NCBI RefSeq assembly: GCF_035046485.1
Contig: NC_085136.1
Location: 76,897,734-76,961,733, forward strand
Length of the DNA stretch: 64,000 nucleotides
From: Aedes albopictus
Taxonomy: Eukaryota; Arthropoda; Insecta; Diptera; Culicidae
Direction of reading: 5' to 3'
Numbering within the stretch: position 1 is the first letter of the stretch; each line of letters opens with the position of its first letter. The notes under the pieces were generated by a model. That model did no database searches, was not told the origin of the DNA, and saw only the letters and a list, made by a program, of their open reading frames with translations. Below, in pieces: positions 44,665 through 55,600 of the stretch. The position numbers were made by a program, and so were the translations under genes.

Positions 44665-45497
44665 GAGTATATTTCGAAATATTCAAGATTATCCAAACCT
44701 GAGACGAGACTCGCGAAGATGGTCTTCTTTTTCTCCACTTTGTTATTTTTTTCTTCTTCCTATCTGTGTTGACATTATGTTTTGGGCTGGTGGTTCAAAC
44801 ACGTACGTGACCGCATCACCTCACATGCAGTGTGACTGAATCCCATTTACGCACAAAATCATGTTGAGGTGAAATTTTGCATCGCAAACAATCGCCAAGC
44901 AAAGTAATCATTGGAATATTTTGTTTTCAAGTTATTTTTGACAGTACAGGAGAAGAAAATGCTGCTCGGAGTGAATTTTGGCTTCAGAATTTTTCTCGGA
45001 TAGCAATACTTTACTCGTTTTAGGTAACGTAATCAAACGGGCTACAACTGACAGCTCAGTTGGGCTGCACTTGACGTTACTTTTTTTCCTCTTCGCGAGT
45101 CTCGTCTCAGATCCAAACTATTCTGCAATTCAGAACATAGGATCTACAGACGTAACAACTTTTTTTTATTTTGGATTGCGCAACATTACCAATTATAAAG
45201 ACTGATCTCCGTGAAGCTCAAGAGACATTGTAAAATATTTACAGGATTTCCTGTAGGTGCACGAACTTCATGAAGCTGTTCTTGAGTTCAGAACTAGAAG
45301 GTAGTGATATTAATATTCCCATCATATACTTCTACTAGATGTATTGCTAGACACTCATGAGAACATTCTGGGATGCTGGAGATTTTCAGCATCTGTACAT
45401 TTACTATGCTCAGCTTAGACTATCAAATATCAAATAAACCAGGACATGGGTCAAGGGTAACACCTTGCATCAAGATAACTGCATCAATCAATTATTT
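44665..45497. repeat. Dispersed repeat, copy 2
   Basis: Homologous to 33925-34322 in the same orientation. It is interrupted by the hAT MITE at 44699-45110. It ends near caatcaatta, the point where copy 1 received its 2.6-kb insertion. Confidence 0.75.
44699..45110. mobile_element. 412-bp hAT-type MITE
   Basis: Perfect 20-bp inverted ends CTGAGACGAGACTCGCGAAG and an exact 8-bp duplication atccaaac (44691-44698, 45111-45118). The homologous repeat at 33925-34322 carries the unoccupied site. No ORF of transposase type. Confidence 0.92.
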
Positions 45498-45822
45498 TCT
45501 TTTAAGCCTATGTAGAATCAGCAGGCATTAACTTATTTTTGAGACTTAGACAACTTTACAGATATAATCTGCAGGTGGTGTATCTTCCACTCCACCTTCT
45601 TTATCGATATGGACATGAACTGTTTGTCTGGATTCGACGCATGTGTTGCAGCTACTCTCCACTAGAGCGTGTTTTCAGCACTCTGCCTGAAATAGCCGAA
45701 CAGCTGATGTAATCAAATAACACAAATAAAACTACTTGCACATACTCCTTGTAGATATCAAAATCACCCGCAAGAGCGGGTGTTTTAATTACTTTATATC
45801 GTTATTTTTCTCATGCAAAAAT
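45498..45822 (+). promoter_or_regulatory. 5' flank of the Nudix gene
   Basis: About 325 bp between a repeat and the Nudix start codon with no repeat signature. Promoter elements cannot be placed with confidence; there is no TATA box at a clear distance. Confidence 0.35.
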
Positions 45823-46612
45823 ATGATGACCACCACTGCCAGAATCACGTTTCTTCAGCAACCACTTCGCCACTATTGTAGCACCAACCCATCATCATTA
45901 GCCAATCTACTCAACCCTGCCTTATTAACCGACCGCTCAATCCAGCAGAAAGTGATAGCCAACTTCCAGGCCCTCCCACGGATACGTCTAAACAGTAAAC
46001 CCCCAGCGAAACATGCTGCCGTTTTGATCGCACTGTGCCTGGTCGACGGCAAGGTCAGTTTCCTCTACACTCAACGCTCGGTCAAGCTGACGCACTTCCG
46101 CGGCCAGGTATCGTTTCCAGGTTCGTTGCTTCCGCTCTGTTCTTCTGAGAATGATCTGATGATATTTACCTAATTGTCTTATTATAGGTGGCATCCGGGA
46201 CCTGACGGACGCCGACTTCGAGGCGTGTGCGACCCGCGAAACCGAGGAGGAAGTTGGTATACCACGGGACCGGATACAGACGTGGGGTTGCGGTAATGAG
46301 CTGGTGCCTAACTTTGGACCGGCTATAACGCCGGTGGTGGGTACGATTAGGGACTACAGTGCAACGCTGCTGAAGCCGAACCTGGACGAGGTGCAGAAGG
46401 TGTTTACGGTGCCGATTAAGACATTTCTGGCGGCGGGAAACCGGAGGCATACGCAGTTCAAGGCTGGAGGATATACGGTGCCGGTGTTCCTCGGCGGGGA
46501 GGAAATCGTATGGGGAATGACGGGGATTATTACGCACCTGTTCCTGTCGGCGTTGTTACCAAAGAACGTGTACGACAGGCGGTTACCGTTTGTAAAGCAG
46601 TATAGAACGTGA
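45823..46612 (+). CDS. Mitochondrial-type CoA diphosphatase, Nudix hydrolase (NUDT8-like)
   Basis: Two exons, 45823-46120 and 46188-46612, with a 67-bp intron (gttcgt…ttatag); 240 residues, close to NUDT8 family length. I start at the first of two adjacent ATGs because the next residues ([18 protein letters not shown]) look like a mitochondrial presequence, basic and hydroxylated with no acids; an upstream in-frame ATG at 45736 would add an unlikely extension. The CoA-type Nudix signature is complete: [18 protein letters not shown] (about 83-101) followed by the Nudix box ending R116-E-T-E-E-E-V-G123, the metal-binding helix, with the one-residue-longer spacing seen in CoA Nudix enzymes. Family knowledge: these hydrolyse CoA or its derivatives to phosphopantetheine and 3',5'-ADP. 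Coding is GC-rich at third positions. Confidence 0.92.
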
Positions 46613-46667
46613 TATTATGTCAAATTGGTGAACCACAGGTTTTGTTTTAGTTGAATCTTTGTTATGC

Positions 46668-46673
46668 AATAAA
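46668..46673 (+). terminator. Polyadenylation signal of the Nudix gene
   Basis: AATAAA 56 bp after the TGA stop, giving a very short 3' UTR before the tandem array that starts 200 bp on. Confidence 0.75.
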
Positions 46674-46873
46674 CATGTTTATATTTCAACGAATTGATTT
46701 ATTTGAGGAATGGAATTATCTAGATAGGGAATCCTATTTGGGGTACTTTACACTAATATCAGTCGTTTTCATACGACCAATAAACGACTTGATGTTTTGT
46801 ACATGGCTAGATACTAATGGGTTAGTGGCTACAGTTTTTGATAAATACGTAGATGATCCTAGGTTAAATCACT

Positions 46874-49820
46874 GGAATTATTAGAGGAATCTCCGGAGGA
46901 ATTCCTAGAGGAATCCCCGAAAAAATTCCTAGAGAAATCTCAGGAGGAATTCCTAGAGGAATCTCCGCAGGAATTCCGAGAGAAATCTCCGCAGGTATTC
47001 CTAGAGGAATCTCCGCAGGAATTCCTAGAGGAATCTCCGCAGGAATTCCTAGAGGAATCTCCGGAGGAATTCCTAGAGGAATCTCCGGAGGAATTCCGAG
47101 AGGAATCTCCGGAGGAATTCCGAGAGGCATCTCTCCCTCTCTTCTTGGCGTAACGTCCTCACTGGGACAAAGCCTGCTTCTCAGCTTAGTGTTCTATGAG
47201 CACTTCCACAGTTATTAACTGAGAGCTTCCTCTGCCAATGACCATTATGCATGTGTATATCGTGTGGCAGGCACGAAGATACTCTATGCCCAAGGAAGTC
47301 AAGGAAATTTCCTTTACGAAAAGATCCTGGACCGACCTGGAAGGTCCGAGAGGCATCTCCGGAGGAATTCCGAGAGGCATCTCCGGAGGAATTCCGAGAG
47401 GAATCTCCGGAGGAATTCCGAGAGGAATCTCCGGAGGAATTCCGAGAGGAATCTCCGGAGGAATTCCGAGAGGAATCTCCGGAGGAATTCCGAGAGGAAT
47501 CTCCGGAGGAATTCCGAGAGGAATCTCCGGAGGAATTCCGAGAGGAATCTCCGGAGGAATTCCGAGAGGAATCTCCGGAGGAATTCCGAGAGGAATCTCC
47601 GGAGGAATTCCGAGAGGAATCTCCGGAGGAATTCCGAGAGGAACCTCCGTAGGAATTCCGAGAGTAATCTCCGCAGAAACTCCTAGAGGAATCTCCGCAG
47701 GAATTCCTAGAGGAATCTCCGGAGGAATTCCTAGTGGAATCTCCGGAGGAATTCCTAGAGGAATCTCCGGAGGAATTCCTAGAGGAATCTCCGGAGGAAT
47801 TCCTAGAGGAATCTCCGGAGGAATTTCGAGAGGAATCTCCGGAGGAATTCCGAGAGGAATCTCCACAGGAATTCCGAGAAGAATCTCCGGAGGAATTCCG
47901 AGAGGAATCTCCGGAGGAATTCCGAGAGGGATCTCCGGAGGAATCTCCGGAGGAATCCCTAGAAGAATCTCCGGAGGAAACCCTAGAGGAATCTCCGGAG
48001 GAATTCCTAGTGGAATCTCCGGAGGAGTTCCTAGTGGAATCTCCGGAGGAATTCCTAGTGGAATCTCCGGAGGAATTCCTAGTGGAATCTCCGGAGGAAT
48101 TCCTGGTGGAATCTCCGGAGGAATTCCTAGTGGAATCTCCGGAGGAATTCCTAGTGGAATCTCCGGAGGAATTCCTAGTGGAATCTCCGGAGGAATTCCT
48201 AGTGGAATCTCCGGAGGAATTCCTAGTGGAATCTCCGGAGGAATTCCTAGTGGAATCTCCGGAGGAATTCCTAGTGGAATCTCCGGAGGAATTCCTAGTG
48301 GAATCTCCGGAGGAATTCCTAGTGGAATCTCCGGAGGAATTCCTAGTGGAATCTCCGGAGGAATTCCTAGTGGAATCTCCGGAGGAATTCCTAGTGGAAT
48401 CTCCGGAGGAATTCCTAGTGGAATCTCCGGAGGAATTCCTAGTGGAATCTCCGGAGGAATTCCTAGTGGAATCTCCGGAGGAATTCCTAGTGGAATCTCC
48501 GGAGGAATTCCTAGTGGAATCTCCGGAGGAATTCCTAGTGGAATCTCCGGAAGAATTCCTAGAGGAATCTCCGGAGGAATTCCTAGAGGAATCTCCGGAG
48601 GAATTCCTAGAGGAATCTCCGGAGGAATTCCTAGAGAAATCTCCGGAGGAATTCCTAGAGAAATCTCCGGAGGAATTCCTAGAGGAATTCCTAGAGGAAT
48701 CTCCGAAGGAATTCCTAGAGGAATCTCCGAAGGAATTCCTAGAGGAATCTCCGAAGGAATTCCTAGAGGAATCTCCGAAGGAATTCCTAGAGGAATCTCC
48801 GAAGGAATTCCTAGAGGAATCTCCAAAGGAATTCCTAGAGGAATCTCCAAAGGAATTCCTAGAGGAATCTCCAAAGGAATTCCTAGAGGAATCTCCAAAG
48901 GAATTCCTAGAGGAATCTCCGAAGGAATTCCTAGAGGAATCTCCGATGGAATTCCCAGAGGAATCTCCGAAGGAATTCCCAGAGGAATCTCCGAAGGAAT
49001 TCCCAGAGGAATCTCCGAAGGAATTCCCAGAGGAATCTCCGAAGGAATTCCCAGAGGAATCTCCGAAGGAATTCCCAGAGGAATCTCCGAAGGAATTCCC
49101 AGAGGAATCTCCGAAGGAATTCCCAGAGGAATCTCCGAAGGAATTCCCAGAGGAATCTCCGAAGGAATTCCCAGAGGAATCTCCGAAGGAATTCCCAGAG
49201 GAATCTCCGAAGGAATTCCCAGAGGAATCTCCGAAGGAATTCCCAGAGGAATCTCCGAAGGAATCCCCAGAGGAATCTCCGAAGGAATTCCCAGAGGAAT
49301 CTCCGAAGGAATTCCCAGAGGAATCTCCAAAGGAATCTCCGAAGGAATTTCTAGAGAAATCTCCGAATGAATTCTTAGAGGAATCTCCGAAGGAATTCCA
49401 TGAGGAATCTCCGCAGCAATTCCTAGAGGAATCTCCGCAGGAATTCCTAGAGGAATCTCCGCAGGAATTCATAGAGAAATCTCCGCAGGAATTCCTAGAG
49501 GAATCTCCGCAGGACTTCCTAAGAAATCTCCATAGGAATTGCTGAAGGAATCTCCGGAGGAATTCCTAGAGGAATTTCCGAAGGAATTCCTAAAAAATCT
49601 CCGTAGGAATTCCTAAGAAATCTCCGTAGGAATTCCTAAATAATCTTTCGTGAGGAATCTCCGCAGGAATTCCTAGAGGAATCTCCGCAGGACTTCCTAA
49701 GAAATCTCCGTAGGAATTCCTAGAGGAATCTCCGGAGAAATTCTTAAAGGAATCTCCGGAGGAATTCCTAGAGGAATCTTCGGAGGAGACCCTAGACGAA
49801 TCTCCGGTGAAATCTCTCGG
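46874..49820. repeat. 24-bp tandem array (minisatellite), about 110 units
   Basis: The unit is gaatctccggaggaattcct agag. It is itself two related 12-mers (gaatctccggag, gaattcctagag), each holding an 8-bp palindrome (CTCCGGAG, GGAATTCC). Long tracts of near-identical units form blocks of variants: ccgagag (47360-47640), cctagtg (48000-48545), cctagag with ccgaag/ccaaag (48690-48945), cccagag with ccgaag (48950-49320). The edges are more diverged. Because the unit has no stop in most frames, long open frames exist on both strands; I treat these as artefacts. A Feilai copy interrupts it at 47133-47345. Confidence 0.95.
47133..47345 (-). mobile_element. 5'-truncated Feilai-like SINE inside the tandem array
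   Basis: Minus orientation, from the tail (cttcttggcgtaacgtcctc) to the middle of the tRNA-related head (ggatcctgg…cggtc lost at the B box). It is flanked by a 13-bp duplication ccgagaggcatct (47120-47132, 47346-47358), a target within one array unit. Confidence 0.9.
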
Positions 49821-51451
49821 TTTGTTCTGAGATAAAAGGAATGTGATACCACCAACTACCGATCCAGCAAAAACGTCCCCATTTCGCATTAATGTCGAAA
49901 AAGATTTAGACCTTTATTACAACTACTATTTTTCCTCTACTTTCTGCTTGTTTCACCTTTCTTTTACTCCATTCTGGCATAATATAACACAAGTTGCTTG
50001 CAGTAAATAATTCCCAACAAATAAAAAAGTTCTTACTGCTCCTTTCTCCAATTTTCGATACTCGCGCGCGTGAACGAATTGCATTTAACTGGAAAAATTG
50101 TTCCGAATTAATTGCTAAGGATAGCTGAACAATCTTTCTCTGAAGCGTTTAAAAATGTTTGATCAACATCGATAATTGCTTGCGTTCTATATTCACTGCT
50201 TGTTTTTTTTCTCGTTATTTACAACACGATTGCGTAGGTTGTCTCTCTCTATTTTGATTGAACTCTGCTTAGCAAACTAAAATTCTTAAAATTGAAATGT
50301 TATGATTTCTTTCAGTGCGTGCCACTGTGCTGATTCGTTGATAACTGTGAGTTAGGCAAATGTTCGAAGTTTGAAGTTTGAAATTTGAGACACGGGAAGT
50401 GTTGCCAGGGACAAAGCGAAACAAAGCTAGATTTTGTACCAATTTTTAGAACAATTTTAGAACATAATAAGGCATTCTTTGATAAAAGTTTTTACACTAC
50501 TTTGCCGCTACTTCTACTACTGCTAACATCTACTACCGCGCGTACATCGAAAGCGATTTAAAACAAGTATAAAACATTGATGAACTTTTTGTATTTTTTT
50601 TCTTATTACTCATGATTAACTTTAATTTTTACTTCCAGTTTTCGTATCGCACATTGCTAAAGCCGTCTTGTGTCTTTTCTCTCGATAAATCATCCGTTAC
50701 AACTTATAAGGCTTGCTTGTTAAAATAGGAAAACTACAAAAAACGATACAATTAACAACGAATTCTCTCACCTCCTTTCCACTCACAGTGTTAAGCTCTA
50801 CCTTAGAATTAAACTTTACATTTGTTGTTTCTCGGTTTTCCATCGAGAGTGGTTTTATGATTCACTCATTTTTCACCGTGTTACCATGTTCCGCTCCGTG
50901 ACGATCCCGGGATTGCAGAATCCAACAACTGTGTTAACTGTGGCGCAACCTTGGATCGTGATGCGAATTAATAATGATGGCCGTTGCGAAGCAAAACAAA
51001 ATTCTACAACCAATAGGTAATTGTTGTCTTAAAAAAGGGGGATGCGACTTTTTCTTTTTTTTCTGTATATTTATATAGGATCACCATTTATGCAAATAAA
51101 TGATTACTAGTACATACAAGGCGCGAAAGGCGAGTTCGGTTGGCAGCACTGCTGTCAACGCGTGTTGATTATTTTTGCTTCATGTGACAGTTTTATTTAT
51201 TTACGTTTTTTCATAAGTTAGACGGTAAAGTTTGTTATCAGAAAAAATGGATGGTTTAATGTAAATCGTTATCAAAATCTGTATGTATGCGTGTGTATGT
51301 ATGTGTGTTTGTATGTATTGCAAATTCTTTCCTTTTCGGACATATGTTTATAGTAGGTCTACCATCTGTTTTATATTAATGGTTGCCAAATTCCCTGGTT
51401 GGAATTTTCATTCCTTTTTCCTCCTGCTACATACGTGTCTCCATCATCTAT
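49821..51451 (-). other. Low-repeat region; possible long 3' UTR
   Basis: About 1.6 kb without recognisable transposons, unusual for this window. A minus-strand AATAAA occurs near 49911. If the minus-strand terminal exon at 51452-51532 is real, this stretch would be its 3' UTR. 51283-51320 holds a small (tatg/tgtg) run. Confidence 0.35.
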
Positions 51452-51532
51452 CTAGTGGTCATTTAAGTCGATCGGGATCGACGTGGTAAAGGTTGGGGTT
51501 TCCAGTTCCTCGTGCTTCTTCATCTTCAGCAT
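51452..51532 (-). CDS. Candidate terminal coding exon of an unidentified gene
   Basis: Minus strand: a splice-acceptor-like tatcgtcacaaacag (to 51533) precedes 26 codons and TAG (51452-51454), giving MLKMKKHEELETPTFTTSI and seven more residues ending LNDH. About 20 of 26 codons end in G or C, against an AT-rich background, matching real exons in this window. No upstream exon was found in the 12.5 kb to the right edge, so the gene would need a large intron. The acceptor's pyrimidine tract is weak. I do not recognise the peptide; it could instead start at its own ATG as a small ORF. Confidence 0.4.
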   Translation of the reverse strand: MLKMKKHEELETPTFTTSIPIDLNDH

Positions 51533-52431
51533 CTGTTTGTGACGATATGTGGAATAAGATGTCGGATTTTGAGGGAAAAGAAAAAAAGCGTTCATATTAT
51601 GGCTGTTGTAACTTACTGAACTCAACTAATAGACGACATCTACAATCGAAAATAAGCTTGCATGAAAAAACACGAAAATGCAACGAAGATGAAAGGTGAT
51701 GCAGGAGTGTGATGTTAGGGTGAAATAATGAACGAACAAAAGGCGTGAACGTGCAAAAGCTGTGAATCAGTGGTGAAAGTTGGTTGAAGAAACTGTCAAA
51801 CAATTGTAGAGCATCACAGCGAATGTTTGGGAATGAAAAAAGGTGTTTGATCGAAAAGTGCTTTGTTACTATCTAAGCGATCTGTCACTATTTTCATCTC
51901 ATCCTGCTTCGGATGAACTGAAGTGGTGAGCTCGTTTCATGTTGATATTTTGAATCGGTATTTCTTAATGATACAGGTTTTTACCCCGATGCAAATTCAT
52001 CTTTTATTCTCTGAGTAGAGATTAACTACTGAGGATCAAAACGTGATATTGATTTGATTGAGATAAGAAAAACGAGATCTAAATAATATTGAGGGATTTG
52101 CACAAAAGTGCACGCGGCTTATCGCTTCCGAAAGGTACAGCCGCGGTTTTCGCTCCCTGTTTACTTCATTCTTATGGGAAATAACATTGCGGCGTTTCCT
52201 ACGGCGCGTCTGTTCCTTTCGAAAGCGATAGACCGCGTGAAATTTTATGCAAAGCCCCTTTTTGAAGCATTTCAACGACCGCGCGGTGTTTACGTTTCAA
52301 GAAATCTGACAATACTTATTTTTTATCTGGAACATGATGTTTGAACACGTTGAAACACTTTGACATCTATGTACGCAAAATAGAAAACGTGTTCGATGGA
52401 CAAATTGAAATTTAAGTTGCGAAAATAAATC
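51533..52431. other. No gene seen; inverted pair near 52100-52270
   Basis: Possible intron of the candidate minus gene. ttgcacaaaagtgcacgcgg cttatcgcttccgaaaggta at 52097-52136 is mirrored by ttcgaaagcgatagaccgcg tgaaattttatgcaaa at 52217-52252, suggesting a small foldback element. Confidence 0.45.
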
Positions 52432-52530
52432 CACGTACTCCGATGGGAATCGAGCCCACTACTCCCAATGCACTAGACGGGTGCTACTCATTCCTCCAAG
52501 CTACTGAGCCACTAGACTGTTTCCGTCACT
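52432..52530 (-). repeat. tRNA-like SINE fragment
   Basis: Minus strand: agtctagtggctcagtagct tgg resembles an A-box arm and gggctcgattcccatcggag a B-box arm. They are too far apart and lack a normal anticodon arm, so this is a SINE or pseudogene, not a tRNA gene. Confidence 0.5.
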
Positions 52531-52681
52531 TGATGGCGTAGAACTGAACTCGATTCCATGGATTGCTTTTTTCACATTCTACATCTCCTTCATATTGGAT
52601 TAGATAGACGAACATCTCTCACACACATGTATTTTCACTTGGCTTGGTTACCTTAAGTTTAAAACAAGATATGTACATTTA

Positions 52682-53617
52682 GGGGTGCTGGGGGTAAAGT
52701 GGACAGGTGGGGTGAAATGGACAGGGTACAGTTTCATGACTTTTATTGTTTTTCAAAATGTTGCAACGATTGAAGCTTATGCCTAATCATGAATCATTAT
52801 ACTTTTGCTGATCTTGAACATTAAAATCAAATATACCTCTTCAAGATGAAAAAAACTTTAAAAATCACGTGAAAAATCGGAAATGATGTAAAATCTGCTT
52901 ATAATTGCTAAGGTTTTCTCGTAAGTTTTTTTTTCAAATTATTACAAGTTTTACACCCTATACCAATAAAGTCCACGTAGAAGAATATATTTGACCGAAA
53001 AAAAATGTAAGTTTTGTAAAAAAAAAGTTTTGGAAATAATTTTAACAAAATCAGACCGTGGGGGTAAAATGGACAATCGGTTCCAATTTCACCAAAATTT
53101 TACATTTTTTTTTGCAAACTTCTGAATCATCAGCCGTCATACCTATCGTGAGAAAGTTGAAGTAAAAAGATATAAAAAATATTTAATATCAACAAATTAT
53201 AATTTTCATCCAAAACAGTGCTTGTTTTTTACACTATTTTTACAATAATTATTTAAGTGTGCTTCAAAGTTTGTATTAAAAGTTTGAAAAGAACAAAATG
53301 AAGGTATCGTATGAAATTTGATAGTTTGTATTTAAAAACATAGAAACAATATGCTGTTATATAACTTTTAACGACTTGTTCATTTTACCCCATAGATTGT
53401 CCATTTTACCCCCACCAAATTTTTTTACGCTATTTTGATGCACGATTTGGTGAAAAAAATAATAAAAAAAAACAATATTTTTTAAATGCAACCCCTTACA
53501 AGATTTCTAGAGTATATCATTACCTTCCATGTTACTCGGAAAAGCAGATGGATTTGACCGCATTTCCGCGGGAAACGACCAAAATGCTTAAGTTGTCCAC
53601 TTTACCCCCACCACCCC
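52682..53617. mobile_element. 936-bp TA-flanked MITE, GGGGT…GGGGGTAAAGTGGACA ends
   Basis: TA at 52680-52681 and 53618-53619. Inverted ends GGGGTGCTGGGGGTAAAGTG and GGGGTGGTGGGGGTAAAGTG (one mismatch), continuing gaca. The words gtccattttaccccca recur inside (53055-53075, 53385-53420). Same architecture as 4240-4957. Confidence 0.88.
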
Positions 53618-53619
53618 TA

Positions 53620-53940
53620 CCGTATTACCTGGTCACTCAATTGTAATAGATCGGTCGGGGACCGGCCCGTCAAGAGTCCGATACAACACCGAAATTGTTT
53701 GACATACATGTACAAACAGTGTGCAAGATGTTTCAAAAAAATATTTTTACATACATTCCTCGGTTTTCATCTAAAAAAGCCCAAATCTTGTATGTTCCCG
53801 ACAGTTTTCTTGGGGTCTTTTTTTTTTCAAAAGGTTGCAGTGCCTATTCTTTGTTATACAATTTTCAGAAATGTCATATATTTTCGTGAGAAAAACATCG
53901 ACTTTTCGATTCGGCCCGCCCAGTTCGTAAGAAGTTAATG
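53620..53940. other. No gene seen
   Basis: 320 bp between a MITE and the low-complexity fields, with no recognisable feature. Short open frames here have no family resemblance. Confidence 0.45.
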
Positions 53941-54440
53941 AATAAGTTAGCGAGTTTTTTTTATGTGCGTGTGATGAGTTACAAAGTTGGTAAGTTGAAA
54001 AATGTGTTAGTTGAGGAGTGAATTAGTGAGTGACTAAATTTATGGGTAAATGAATGTGAGTAAAAGTTGGCGTTTGAATGAGTTGAAAAATGAGAGAGGT
54101 GATTAGTAAGTGAGTTGATGAATGAATGAATGAATTGATGATTGCGCACTCGAGTAAGCGATTTGAAGATTAAATTACTTCGTGAGTGAGTGAATTGATA
54201 AGTGAGTGAGTAAGCTGATAAGCGAGTGAATTGGTAAATGCGAGAGTGGACGTGTAAATGAGTTGGTATGTACGCTGTAGAGTAAATGAGTTCAAGAGAA
54301 AGTGAACTGGTTGATTGAGTTGGTGAGTTATTGAATGAGTGTTTTAGTGAATAACCTGATAAATTAGTGAATAAGGTAATAAGTGAATTGATGAGTGATT
54401 GAGTTGTTCAGCGAGCTTGTGAGTTGTGAGTAAGCGTTTA
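53940..54440. repeat. Low-complexity gtgagtgagttgatgaat field
   Basis: Irregular reiteration of gagt/gaat/ttga words on the plus strand (gagtgagtgaattgataagt). The complementary composition appears at 54690-55600. Confidence 0.75.
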
Positions 54441-54689
54441 TACGGATGGGAGCCACACTGTCAACCGATCTCAGTATATTAGGTTTTTATGCTTCCCCGT
54501 TTCAATGCTGTATACGGAAAGAACAGTACCCATCAAATCCCGGGTTTGAACGCTTTTGCTAACAACCGCAATATTGCACTGGTAGGTGTGAGACATCATT
54601 ACTCTGTTACATCATCACTTTCAACCTATACATTTCAATCGTAAACTTGTGCAATTTGCTGATGCCAGAGGCACATTATCATTTATGCT

Positions 54690-55600
54690 TTATCACTAAC
54701 TTTTCCAATGACTTACTTATTTACTCACACATTCACTCACTTACTAATAGGCTCAATCATTCACTAACTTACTAGCTCACTCGATAACCCGCTCACTCAT
54801 TTATCATCTCATTGACTCAATAACTATGTACCTCAGTACATCACTCACTAACTCACTCATTTACGCATACAATCACTCTTTAACGGGCTTACTCACTCAT
54901 TAACTCACTAACGCACTAGGTCTCCCTTTTATTAACCCACTCGTTCATCCGCTCACTCATGTATCAACAACTCACTCTATATAATTTACTAACTCACTGC
55001 ATCTGTCTCTAGCTAACTACATCACTCACTCATTCAGTCGTACATTCCCTTACTAATTCACTAACAGGATCACTCACTTACCAACCCACTCACTCTTCTT
55101 CCTGGTGTAACGTCCTCACTGGGAAAAAGCCTGCTTCACAGCTTAGTGTTCTATCAGCCCTTCCACAGTTATTAACTGACAGCTTCCTCTGCCAATGACT
55201 ATTTTGCATGTCTATATATAGTGTGGCAGGCACTAAAAACTAACTCTATGCTATTGTTCATCAACTCACTTACTCATTAACTCCTTCATGTGTCAAATCA
55301 CTCACTCACTCCCCACTAATTCTATCATTGACTAGCTCACTCATAAACACGCTTACTTGGTAACTGGCTAGCTAGCTAACTCGCTGACTAACTGACTCAC
55401 TCATTAGTTAACTCAGTCACTAACTCACTAATAAACTTACTCACTTCTACGGAGGAGATCTCACTAACTCACCATTTCATTCACTCATTGTCTCATCGAC
55501 TGACCCAGAGCAGAGCTTGCACTCATCCGCTCATCAATTCACTTACCTACAAACTCGTTCACCAACTCACTCATTCAACTGGATGTAGAAAAAGTTGAAC
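54690..55600. repeat. Low-complexity actcactcactaactcac field
   Basis: Irregular reiteration of actcac/ttactcac/aactcact, the complement of the field at 53940-54440. A truncated Feilai-like SINE (55094-55253) is inserted. Confidence 0.75.
55094..55253 (-). mobile_element. Truncated, diverged Feilai-like SINE
   Basis: Minus orientation, with recognisable body gtgtaacgtcctcactggga …gcctgctt…ttccacagttattaactga and tgccaatgac…gtgtggcaggcac. The head is missing. It carries more substitutions than the other copies. Confidence 0.75.

Noticed and set aside
45736..45822. Upstream in-frame ATG for the Nudix gene
   Set aside because: The added 29 residues are of AT-rich, non-coding composition, and starting at 45823 yields a normal mitochondrial presequence and family length.
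47181..49545. Very long open frames on both strands (600-760 codons; Glu/Ser/Pro/Phe, Gly/Ile/Arg, Asn/Ser/Gly/Asp repeats)
   Set aside because: They run through a 24-bp tandem array whose unit has no stop codon in most frames, and several overlap on both strands. No start context, splicing or non-repeat domain supports a gene.
46874..49820. CRISPR array suggested by regularly spaced repeats
   Set aside because: Units are contiguous with no unique spacers, and the genome is clearly a metazoan nuclear genome.
51493..51699. Plus-strand open frame beginning MGFPVPRASSSSASVCDDMW
   Set aside because: It overlaps the minus-strand exon candidate and continues into AT-rich sequence without domain or codon bias.
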